The notes under the pieces are model-generated. The model was not told the origin of the DNA. It saw only the letters and a list, made by a program, of their open reading frames with translations, and ran no database searches. This document shows positions 24,064-31,303 of a stretch of DNA of 64,000 nt, piece after piece. The position numbers and the translations under genes were made by a program. The stretch is from Elusimicrobiota bacterium (lineage in GTDB: Bacteria > Elusimicrobiota > Elusimicrobia > UBA1565), in NCBI GenBank assembly GCA_041660925.1, contig JBAZVI010000002.1, forward strand, positions 434,001-498,000, read 5' to 3'. Each line of letters begins with the position of its first letter. Positions within the stretch are counted from its first letter, which is position 1.

Positions 24064-24477
24064 GTGGGACTCCCGTTCTTCGGCGGCTCCAAAAGGGCGA
24101 AGAAGCTCATCCTCGTCATCGAGGACGACTTCTCCATCGCCTCGCTGCTCAAGGACGTGCTCGAGGGCTTCGGCTACGCGGCGCTCACGGCCGGCGACGG
24201 CGTCGAGGGCATCCGTCTCGCGCTCAAGGAGAAGCCCGACCTCATCATGACCGACGTCATGATGCCCAAGATGGACGGCTTCGACACGACCCGCAACCTC
24301 AAGAGCCACCCCGAGACGAAGGCCATCCCGATCCTCATGTGCACCTCCCAGGACCGCGTCACCGACGTCGAGCGCGGCCTCGCCTGCGGCGCCAACGACT
24401 ACATCCCCAAGCCCATCGCCTTCCCCCGCCTCCAGGAGAAGGTCCTCAAGCTCATCGGGCCGCCGACCCCGCAGTGA
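24064..24477 (+). CDS. Single-domain response regulator (CheY-like)
   Basis: A 137-residue receiver domain without output: LILVIEDDFSIASLLKD, phospho-acceptor Asp in IMTDVMMPKMDGFD, CTSQDRV with the conserved Thr/Ser, and YIPKPIAF with the conserved Lys. A short Gly/Lys-rich N-terminus (VGLPFFGGSKRAKK) precedes it. The GTG start is placed by a well-spaced promoter that leaves no leader. Partner kinase not visible nearby. Its stop overlaps the GTG of the lipoprotein gene. Confidence 0.85.
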   Translation: MGLPFFGGSKRAKKLILVIEDDFSIASLLKDVLEGFGYAALTAGDGVEGIRLALKEKPDLIMTDVMMPKMDGFDTTRNLKSHPETKAIPILMCTSQDRVTDVERGLACGANDYIPKPIAFPRLQEKVLKLIGPPTPQ

Positions 24478-25181
24478 CCCGCCGGCTCGCCCTCCTCGTC
24501 CTCCTTCTCGCCGCCTGCTCCACGGCCCGGGTCTCCGACTACGGCCGAGCCACCTCGGCGCAGGTCACCCAGGCCGTCCGGGTCCACGATGCCGGCTTCG
24601 ACTCCTACATACAGTACGAAGGCCCCGGGGTGCGCCGGGACCTGCCGGGAGGCGGGGAGCTCGCCTGGGACCTGCGCGGCTGGCGCGACCGCAAGACGGG
24701 AGCCGACCGCCACGAGCTCCGCGTCGACCTCGTCTACGGCAGCCTCGAGTGGCGGCACTACGGGGCCTACGCGCTCGACGCGGCGACCCAGCCGCTCAAG
24801 AGCATCGACCGCTCGGTCGAGGCCTGCGCCACCCAGGAGCTCTGCCGCTACCGCGAGATCTTCGCGGTCCCCCTCTCCACGACGGTCCTCAGGGAGCGCT
24901 ATGCCGGAGGACTCAGCGTACGCATGACCACCCCCAAGGGCGACTCCATCGACCTCCGCGTCCCCGTCGCCTACCTCCAGGGCTACCTGCTCGCCGCCGG
25001 CTGGCGCGCCGACGCGCCGAAGCCCCTCGCCTCCCCCGCGACCGGCCAGCTTCCCCCTCCCGACCTCCCCGGGCTCCTGCCGCTCGCTCCGGCCGCGACC
25101 GGGGCCGCCGCGTCCGCGCTCGAGCTTCCCGGCCTCGAGAACGCCCTCCTCCCGCCGCCCGCCGCCCCGGCGAAAAAGTAG
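24474..25181 (+). CDS. Predicted lipoprotein, unknown function
   Basis: A 235-residue protein beginning VTRRLALLVLLLAACSTA, a lipoprotein signal with lipobox LAAC. The body is beta-rich (YIQYEGPGVRRDLPGG, LAWDLRGWRDRKTG, HELRVDLVYGSLEWRHYGA) and the last 50 residues are Pro/Ala/Leu-rich. A conserved-looking pair of Cys (EACATQELC) may form a disulfide. No family recognised. The GTG start lies in a GTGA overlap with the response-regulator stop, so it is translationally coupled. Confidence 0.65.
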   Translation: MTRRLALLVLLLAACSTARVSDYGRATSAQVTQAVRVHDAGFDSYIQYEGPGVRRDLPGGGELAWDLRGWRDRKTGADRHELRVDLVYGSLEWRHYGAYALDAATQPLKSIDRSVEACATQELCRYREIFAVPLSTTVLRERYAGGLSVRMTTPKGDSIDLRVPVAYLQGYLLAAGWRADAPKPLASPATGQLPPPDLPGLLPLAPAATGAAASALELPGLENALLPPPAAPAKK

Positions 25182-25210
25182 TTGCTCTCCGCCCGCGAGG
25201 GCGGTAGACT
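25182..25210 (+). promoter_or_regulatory. Leaderless promoter of the FecR-domain lipoprotein gene
   Basis: TTGCTC (25182-25187), 17 bp, TAGACT (25205-25210), six bases, ATG 25217. Confidence 0.6.
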
Positions 25211-25216
25211 TCTTCC

Positions 25217-25921
25217 ATGAGAAAGCTCCCTTTCCTCGTCCTGCCGCTGCTCCTCGCCGCCGCCTGCGCGAAGAAGTCTCAGCCCCCGCTCGTCATCGCC
25301 GACGCGAGCGGCACCGTGCGCTATCAGACCGGGCCCGACGGGCTCGCGACGCGCCTCTCCTCCGGCAGCGAACTCGCCGACGGCGGCCGCATCACCACGG
25401 ACCAGGACGGCCGCGCGGCCATCGTGTTCCCCGACGGCTCCCGCTTCGAGCTGGGCCCGCGCAGCGACTTCACCGTCGAGAGAGCCGCGGGAGAGGAGCC
25501 CTCCTTCAAGCTGGCCCTGGGCCGGCTCAAGGCGAGCATCGTGAAGGCCTCCTCCCGCCGTCTCTACGTGCGCACCCCGCGCGCGGTGGCCTGCGTGCGC
25601 GGCACCGAGTTCAACGTGTCGGTCCGCAAGTCCGGCCGCACGACCATCGACCTCTTCACGGGCCAGCTCTCGGTCTCGGACGACAAGGGCAAGAGCGCCG
25701 AGCTCAGCGCCGGCCAGCGCCTCGTCGCCGACGCCGAAGGCCTCCTCGAAGCCGCGCCCATCCCGACCGACATCCGCCAGGAGGCCCCGCTCCCCGGCGA
25801 CGACCTCCAGGACCAGGCCCAGGCCATTTTGCCCAAGCATCCCAAGCGCGGCGCCCCGATGAGGATTCCCGATGCGGACTTGGAAGTCGATGGCGATAAA
25901 CCTCTGGAGGCGCCTCGATAG
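25217..25921 (+). CDS. FecR-domain lipoprotein
   Basis: A 234-residue lipoprotein: signal MRKLPFLVLPLLLAAAC with lipobox AAAC. The FecR-like domain has ITTDQDGRAAIVFPDGSRFE, LGPRSDFTVER, FKLALGRLKASI, YVRTPRAVACVRGTEFNV and TTIDLFTGQLSV. Such domains occur in periplasmic or outer-membrane proteins, not only in FecR sigma-factor regulators; no anti-sigma region or sigma factor is next to it. An acidic Pro-rich tail follows. It has its own leaderless promoter although it follows the other lipoprotein gene closely. Confidence 0.8.
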   Translation: MRKLPFLVLPLLLAAACAKKSQPPLVIADASGTVRYQTGPDGLATRLSSGSELADGGRITTDQDGRAAIVFPDGSRFELGPRSDFTVERAAGEEPSFKLALGRLKASIVKASSRRLYVRTPRAVACVRGTEFNVSVRKSGRTTIDLFTGQLSVSDDKGKSAELSAGQRLVADAEGLLEAAPIPTDIRQEAPLPGDDLQDQAQAILPKHPKRGAPMRIPDADLEVDGDKPLEAPR

Positions 25922-25927
25922 GACTGG

Positions 25928-26128
25928 AGTTCCCTATCTCCCCTTCCTGCGAGTTCGCACTATCAGTTTCCTCACCGCGTGCGATCCCGGCACTATAGGT
26001 CGGGGTGCCGGCGAGGGGGCCAGGGGGAGGGGGAGTATGAACGCAAAGGGCCCGCTAACGCGGGCCCTCTGCCTTTTGGGGTTCTCCCCCCTCCGACCTC
26101 CCCCCGAAGGGAGAGGAGGGTCGGAAGG
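25928..26128. repeat. Degenerate REP-like (family A) sequences around a terminator
   Basis: GAGTTCCCTATCTCCCCTTCCTGCG (starting 25928) is the left half of family A, interrupted by about 55 unrelated bases before a G-rich half near 26001-26035. A second diverged copy spans about 26079-26128. Between them lies the hairpin at 26047. No gene is seen in this 210-base gap. Confidence 0.55.
26047..26077 (+). terminator. Intrinsic terminator after the FecR-domain gene
   Basis: 9-bp stem AGGGCCCGC/GCGGGCCCT with loop TAAC, then CTGCCTTTT. Confidence 0.7.
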
Positions 26129-26133
26129 TGAAT

Positions 26134-26436
26134 TCACTTGAAATCGAAGCGTGACTCTCTAAGCCAATCCAGGAGGGATCTTTCGGAGGAGTTCAGCTCG
26201 CCGCTCGCTGAACGCCACTTGAGGTCCGTGTAGACCCGCTCCTTGAGCGAGGTCTCCAGCAGGTCGAGGTACTTCTGCAGGTCATCGCCGCGTCCCTGCG
26301 GGCGCAGCTCGAGCATCCGGGTGAGAACGGCCTTCTCCGTCGTCTCCCTCACGCGCACGGGCTTGGCGCCGCCGCAGCCCGAGAGAAGGACCGCCAGAAG
26401 CAGCGAGACCGGCAACGCCATCGAGTTCGTCCGCAT
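26134..26436 (-). CDS. Small predicted lipoprotein
   Basis: A 100-residue protein: lipoprotein signal MRTNSMALPVSLLLAVLLSGC (lipobox LSGC) followed by a helical, charged domain (TRMLELRPQG, LLETSLKERVYTDLKW, SSERSLLDWLRESRFDFK). No family recognised. ATG 26436 is chosen because the signal peptide starts there; minus-strand TAGAAT (26450-26445) lies eight bases upstream, giving almost no leader. The frame is open farther upstream but that part has no start support. Confidence 0.6.
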   Translation of the reverse strand: MRTNSMALPVSLLLAVLLSGCGGAKPVRVRETTEKAVLTRMLELRPQGRGDDLQKYLDLLETSLKERVYTDLKWRSASGELNSSERSLLDWLRESRFDFK

Positions 26437-26625
26437 CGTGAGTGATTCTATCCGAAATGGCCTCCTTTCAGGAAGATGCTCCCTGGATTCCCACAGGGAA
26501 TCCAGGGAAACCGCCCGGTTACGGAAAGCCCCCCTCCCTTCACCTGCGCGCATAGGGCCATCGACTGGCCGCGGGAAGGTCGAACTGCCCTCCCAGCTTT
26601 CCACCTTTTACGGCATCCTGTGAGC

Positions 26626-27432
26626 ATGAACGGTGCGCTTCTCGCCCCTTTCCTCGCCCTGGCTCTCGCGGCCCCCGCGTCCGCCGCCCGGGACACCGCG
26701 GCCGGCGTCCAGGCGGCCTTCACCGACCTCACCGCCTGCTCGGGGAACCCCGACGCGCATCCCTTCTGCAAGCTCAAGAACGAGTCGTACGCCCCCTGGG
26801 ACGAGGCCTCCCGGACCCTCGTCCTGCGCGCCCTCTCGCCCATCGGGGAAGCCCCCGGCTCCGTCGTGCTCGAGGGAGCGTTCGCCGAGCATGGGATCAA
26901 GGGAGTCCACTTCATCCGCATGGCCTCCGGCGAGGACACCGCGGCCAGCATCATCTTCGAGGACCAGGTCCTCGTCTATCTCTACCCGCCCTTCTTCGCC
27001 GAGAAAGTCGTCTACGGCTCCTGGAGCCAGCAGAGCCACGTGCTCGCCCACGAGTTCTTCCACGACTACGCGCGACTCCACGCGACCCAGGGCGTCTTCA
27101 GCTCCCCCTTCTACAGCACGCTGACCGAGGCCCTCGCCTGGGGCTATCCCAAGAAGCGCCACCAGGCCGTCCCGCGCGAGGAGTACCTCGCGAAGCTCAA
27201 GCTCCGCAACGCGCTCGTCGCCGAAGGGAAGTACGCCGACTCCGTCGAAGTCGACCTCGGCTACGCGCGCTCCCTCGGCTTCCCCTCGCTCTACTCCATG
27301 ACCGAGGTCGAGGAGTACTTCGCCGAGCTTTCGGCCTTCCTCCTCCACGACTCCGCGCTGCCCGCGCAGCTGCCCCCCGCCGTCACGACCTGGCTGCGCG
27401 CCAACGACCTCGCCCCCCTCCTCGGCGGATAG
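26626..27432 (+). CDS. Exported HExxH metalloprotease-like protein
   Basis: A 268-residue protein with a signal peptide (ALLAPFLALALAAPASA). The zinc motif HEFFH sits in SHVLAHEFFHDYARL, and EVEEYFAEL about 85 residues later could supply a third, Glu ligand as in gluzincins. Two Cys pairs in the first part (CSGNPDAHPFC) suggest export to an oxidising compartment. It is followed by a second, different exported HExxH protein. Substrate unknown. An in-frame GTG at 26620 would add two residues. Confidence 0.7.
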   Translation: MNGALLAPFLALALAAPASAARDTAAGVQAAFTDLTACSGNPDAHPFCKLKNESYAPWDEASRTLVLRALSPIGEAPGSVVLEGAFAEHGIKGVHFIRMASGEDTAASIIFEDQVLVYLYPPFFAEKVVYGSWSQQSHVLAHEFFHDYARLHATQGVFSSPFYSTLTEALAWGYPKKRHQAVPREEYLAKLKLRNALVAEGKYADSVEVDLGYARSLGFPSLYSMTEVEEYFAELSAFLLHDSALPAQLPPAVTTWLRANDLAPLLGG

Positions 27433-27502
27433 GCCTTTAGACCTGGCCGGGCCCGCCCCGGGAGGCCCTCCATATGCGCGTGCGTACGCTCCATACTGGG
27501 GT

Positions 27503-28660
27503 ATGGCCCTACGCACAGGACTCCTCCTCGGACTCCTCCTGGCGCTCGCCGCGCCCGCCTCCTCCTCCGAGTTCGCCGGGCTCGACGCCGCCTCCGAGCC
27601 GCTGAGTACGCTCGTCCAGACGGCCCGGAAGCTCAGGACCGGCCGTCTCGCCGCCGCCGAGTCCGCCGCCCCTGGGGAGAGCCCCATCTCCTACGCCGCG
27701 GTCTGCCGCGGCGACGGCGACGCACTCGCCGCCGAGCGCGAGGGGCGTCTCAAGGCCGGCCTCCAAGCCATCGAGCCCGCCCTGCGCATCCGCTTTGCCG
27801 TCATCGCCTCCAAGCACGGACTGCCCGTCATGGAGGGCAAGGATTACCTTGCGTCGACCCTGACGAGCATCACCTACACCTACCCGCACAGCTCCGCGAA
27901 GGCCAAGGCCGCGCTCGCCGACTTCGCCGAGGCCATCGAGGAGGCCGTCCTCGCCCGCGTCCGGGCGCCCGACTACGCCCGCATCAAGGCCGCGCTCATC
28001 GCCCGCATCGAGTCCAAGACGACGCTGAGCTCCGAGGACAAGGCGAAGCTCGTGCACCGCGTCCAGGTCACGGAGATGGCGCTCCCCTCCCGCTACATCC
28101 GCGAGTATCTGACGACCACCGACGAGCTATGGCCCGTCGTCCCCCAGCTCTTCGCCGACCAGGCCTGGAACGCCTCCTACGACGACCTCGGCGGCGCCGC
28201 CGTCCCCGAACTCACCCCGGACATGAGCCTCATCATCCTCTACCCGGGCTTCCTGCTCGCCGAGGACCGCGGAGACGGCTCCTCGCACCTCGACTATGTG
28301 CTCGCCCACGAAACCGCCCACTCCATCGACTCCGGCCGCTTCCCCGGGCTCTACAAGGATTTCATCGGCTGCATGAAAACGGCGCACGGGGCGGACTTCA
28401 AGGCGTGGGACGAGGTCCTCGCCGACTACTGGGCCGCCGAAGCCCTCTCGGGCCTCCCGAACGCCGGCGCCGCCGAGCTCGGAAAGTCCTTCGAGATCGT
28501 CTGCGGCACATCTGGAGAGGGTGCCGACTCCCTCCTCGGCCACCTCGTCTCCGCCGAGCACCCCTCCGGCCGCTACCGCATCGACCGCATCCTCGGCGGC
28601 AACGCCGAGCTTCTACGCTCCCTCGGCGTCTCCGCACCGCCCGCCTCCTGCGGTCTCTGA
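27503..28660 (+). CDS. Exported HExxH metalloprotease-like protein
   Basis: A 385-residue protein with a signal peptide (RTGLLLGLLLALAAPASS). The motif HETAH in YVLAHETAHSIDSGRFPG, followed by KAWDEVLADYWAAEAL, has the layout of a zinc peptidase with a downstream Glu ligand. Several Cys (AAVCRGDG, FIGCMKTAHG, EIVCGTS, ASCGL) would form disulfides outside the cell membrane. Not recognised as a named family; not closely similar to the preceding HExxH protein beyond the motif. CATACT (27492-27497) lies five bases before the ATG, so the leader is probably minimal. Confidence 0.7.
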   Translation: MALRTGLLLGLLLALAAPASSSEFAGLDAASEPLSTLVQTARKLRTGRLAAAESAAPGESPISYAAVCRGDGDALAAEREGRLKAGLQAIEPALRIRFAVIASKHGLPVMEGKDYLASTLTSITYTYPHSSAKAKAALADFAEAIEEAVLARVRAPDYARIKAALIARIESKTTLSSEDKAKLVHRVQVTEMALPSRYIREYLTTTDELWPVVPQLFADQAWNASYDDLGGAAVPELTPDMSLIILYPGFLLAEDRGDGSSHLDYVLAHETAHSIDSGRFPGLYKDFIGCMKTAHGADFKAWDEVLADYWAAEALSGLPNAGAAELGKSFEIVCGTSGEGADSLLGHLVSAEHPSGRYRIDRILGGNAELLRSLGVSAPPASCGL

Positions 28661-28710
28661 TAGCGAAATGGTATCGTAGGGCCCTCGCAGCCAACGGAGG
28701 TCCCGAACCC

Positions 28711-29361
28711 ATGCGTCTTCCCCTCATCGCCGCGCTCGCCCTCGTCCTCGCCGCCGCCGCCCCGGCGCCCGCGCCGTCCCCCTTCGAGCCCGAGATCGCG
28801 GCCATGGAGGCCGCCGACAAGGCCCATCCTCCGGAGAAAGGTGCGGTCATGTTCCTCGGCAGCTCCAGCATCCGGCTCTGGACGACGCTCGCCGAGGACT
28901 TCAAGGGAGTGCCCGTCGTCAACCGCGGCTTCGGCGGCTCCCAGGTCGCCGACAGCACCCGCTTCGCCGAGCGCATCGTCATCCCGTACCGCCCGAGCCG
29001 CATCGTCTTCTACGCCGGAGACAACGACATCGCCTCCGGCCGCACGCCCGCGCAGGTCCTCTCGGACTTCAAGGCGCTCGTCAAAAAGCTCCGCAAGGCG
29101 CTCCCCGGCATCCGCATCGCCTTCGTCGCCATCAAGCCCTGCCCCGCGCGCTGGAGCTTCCTCGCGCAGGTCCAGGAAGCCAACGCGCTCGTCGCGGCCT
29201 ACGCGAAGACCGCGAAAGGCCTCGAGTACTTCGACGTCTTCACCCCCATGCTCGGCGCCGACGGCCAGCCGCTGCCCGGGCTCTACGCGGCCGACGGCCT
29301 GCACCTCAGTCCTGAGGGCTACCGCCTCTGGACCCGGGTCATCGCCCCGAGGTTGAAGTAG
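28711..29361 (+). CDS. Exported SGNH/GDSL hydrolase
   Basis: A 216-residue exported esterase-like protein. A signal peptide (RLPLIAALALVLAAAAPAPA) is followed by the four SGNH blocks: nucleophile Ser in MFLGSSSIRLW, Gly in RGFGGSQVADS, Asn in YAGDNDIASG, and Asp/His in AADGLHLSPEGY. The family deacylates lipids, sugars or peptidoglycan; the substrate is not readable. ATG 28711 has ACGGAGGT upstream. The ABC-F gene begins seven bases after its stop. Confidence 0.85.
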   Translation: MRLPLIAALALVLAAAAPAPAPSPFEPEIAAMEAADKAHPPEKGAVMFLGSSSIRLWTTLAEDFKGVPVVNRGFGGSQVADSTRFAERIVIPYRPSRIVFYAGDNDIASGRTPAQVLSDFKALVKKLRKALPGIRIAFVAIKPCPARWSFLAQVQEANALVAAYAKTAKGLEYFDVFTPMLGADGQPLPGLYAADGLHLSPEGYRLWTRVIAPRLK

Positions 29362-29367
29362 CCCGCG

Positions 29368-30891
29368 ATGAGCATCGTCCTCGAGGATGTCGCCTTCGAG
29401 TGGCCCGGCGGCCAGCAGCTCTTCAAGGACTTCTCCCTCTCCCTGGACCCCCGCCGCCGCTACGGCCTCATCGGCCCCAACGGCATAGGGAAGTCCACAC
29501 TGGCCGGCCTCATCCTGGGCGACCCCGTCCCCCTCTGCGGTCGGGTACGCAGCGACGTCCGCGTCTCGTACTTCACGCAGTTCGAGCGGCCGCCGGACGC
29601 CACGGTGGAGGAGGTCCTCGCGGAGCTCTGGATCAACGCCGGCCGCTCCGACCTGCACAGCATCGCGGCGCTGGTCAAGGACATCGACCAAGACGCGCCC
29701 TGCAGCCGCCTGAGCGGCGGGGAATGGACCCGCGTGCGCCTGCTGCGCCAGCTCGGCACGGGCGCGGACTTCATCATCCTCGATGAGCCCACCAACAACC
29801 TCGACCGCGACGCCCGCGACGGCGTCCTCGCCTTCGCCCGCACGACGGGCCGAGGTCTCCTCGTCATCTCCCACGACCGCGAGCTGCTCGAGGAGGTGGA
29901 CAGCATCCTCGAGCTCTCCAACCAGGGGCTCTCCGTCTTCGGCGGGAACTGGAGCTTCTACGCCGGAGAGCGCTCGAAGGAGCGCGCACGCCTCGCCGGA
30001 GACCTCGAACGGGCGGGCAAGGAGAAGAACAAGGCCCGGCGCGAACGCGCCGACAAGCTCCAGATGCAGGAGAAGCGCATGCGCCAGGGAGAGAAGGCCG
30101 CGCCCAAGCAGGGCCTGCCCAAGATCCTCCTCGGGATGAAGAAGCGGCGGGCGCAGAAGACGCTGGGGAAGATCCGCCAGGAGGCCGACGCCGCCTATGA
30201 CGAGAAGGCCCTCTCCGCCCGCGGGGCCTACGAGCGCCAGAAGACCGACCCCGTCATCTACGCCGACTTCCCCGACACGAAGGTGCCCGCCTCCAAGCTC
30301 GTCTTCGAGGCCCGGGGGCTCAACTTCCGCTTCGCCGGGGCCCCCCGGGAACTCTGGAGCAAAGGCGTCACCCATGCCATGCACGGTCCCGCGCGCCTCG
30401 CCCTGTCCGGGAAGAACGGCTCAGGGAAGACGACCTTCCTCGACCTCCTGACCGGCTTCCGCAAGCCGAAGGGGACGCTCACCGGCGAACTCAAGCTGGG
30501 CGGGCTCGCGTACGGCATGCTCGACCAGCGCTCCGACCTGCTCGACGAGGGACGGAGCGTCTTCGAGAACGCCTCCGCCGGGAACCGCCGCGGCCCCGTC
30601 GAGGTCCGCAACCTCCTCGCCCAGTTCCTCTTCCAGGGCGCCCGGGCCGACCAGAAGGTCGCCACCCTGAGCGGCGGCGAGCGCCTGCGCGCCTCGCTCG
30701 CGAAGCTCCTCCTCGCCGAGCCCGCCCCCCGACTCCTCGTGCTCGACGAGCCCACCAACAACCTCGACATCGTGAACCTCGAGTTCCTCGAAGGAGCCCT
30801 CTCCCGCTACCAGGGCGCCCTCATCGTGGTGTCCCATGACAGGACATTCCTCGAAAAAATTGGCGTAGAAGACGTTCTGAGGTTGAGTTAG
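29368..30891 (+). CDS. ABC-F family ATPase (ribosome-associated type)
   Basis: A 507-residue protein with two ABC domains and no membrane part. The first has GPNGIGKSTLAGLI and LSGGEWTRVRLL, ILDEPTNNLDR; the second has SGKNGSGKTTFLDLL, LSGGERLRASLAK and VLDEPTNNLDIVN, SHDRTFLEKIG. Between them is a long charged coiled-coil linker (about residues 200-280, rich in Arg/Lys/Glu), the P-site-tRNA interaction motif of ABC-F proteins. It is closest to Uup/YbiT-like members by layout; a role in translation or antibiotic protection cannot be separated from sequence. Confidence 0.88.
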   Translation: MSIVLEDVAFEWPGGQQLFKDFSLSLDPRRRYGLIGPNGIGKSTLAGLILGDPVPLCGRVRSDVRVSYFTQFERPPDATVEEVLAELWINAGRSDLHSIAALVKDIDQDAPCSRLSGGEWTRVRLLRQLGTGADFIILDEPTNNLDRDARDGVLAFARTTGRGLLVISHDRELLEEVDSILELSNQGLSVFGGNWSFYAGERSKERARLAGDLERAGKEKNKARRERADKLQMQEKRMRQGEKAAPKQGLPKILLGMKKRRAQKTLGKIRQEADAAYDEKALSARGAYERQKTDPVIYADFPDTKVPASKLVFEARGLNFRFAGAPRELWSKGVTHAMHGPARLALSGKNGSGKTTFLDLLTGFRKPKGTLTGELKLGGLAYGMLDQRSDLLDEGRSVFENASAGNRRGPVEVRNLLAQFLFQGARADQKVATLSGGERLRASLAKLLLAEPAPRLLVLDEPTNNLDIVNLEFLEGALSRYQGALIVVSHDRTFLEKIGVEDVLRLS

Positions 30892-30896
30892 GAGAT

Positions 30897-30983
30897 TACC
30901 CTTCCATAACTCCCCTTCCCGCGGGAGGGGGTGAAGGGGGAGGGGGTCCCCTCAAATAAAAACCCACGCCAGTGGGCTTTATT
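30897..30983. repeat. REP-like repeat (family A) and terminator after the ABC-F gene
   Basis: 30897-30950 is a family A copy (ACTCCCCTTCCCGCGGGAGGGGG core). Just after it, AAAACCCAC-GCCA-GTGGGCTTTATT (about 30959-30982) is a short intrinsic terminator usable in both directions. Confidence 0.65.
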
Positions 30984-31000
30984 CTCTCGCCAGTCCCCTC

Positions 31001-31292
31001 TAGGAGTCCGTCCGAGTAATAGCATGTTCTCCGGTCGCGCGCTATTGGAGCGAGACAAGGAGCGAGGAGCGCGCATAGCTGCGGCTATGTAAGCGACGAG
31101 CGACGCCGTCGCAGCCCGATAGCGCGCGACCCGCTCCTCCCATGACTTCTGAGGAAGAGCGGGAGGCCCCATCCCGGCCGTGCGCCGCGTTGCTCCTCGC
31201 TCACATAGCGGGGCTATGCTCGCTCGTCGCGCCTTGCGCACGGCTCAGGCTTGGGCCTCCGGGGAATACGCTATTACTCGGACGGACTCCTA
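31001..31292. mobile_element. MITE-like element with long terminal inverted repeats
   Basis: A 292-bp non-coding element. Its ends match perfectly in inverted orientation over 23 bp including a TA at each side (31001-31023 and 31270-31292; outer part GGAGTCCGTCCGAG). A TA target duplication is typical of IS630/Tc1-type MITEs. The inside has nested hairpins, e.g. GTCGCGCGCTAT near 31033 with ATAGCGCGCGAC near 31120, and two related CTCGCTC-type palindromes around CATAGC. No transposase is encoded. It lies 11 bases from the 3' end of the next gene. Confidence 0.75.
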
Positions 31293-31303
31293 GGGGCTAT
31301 GTG

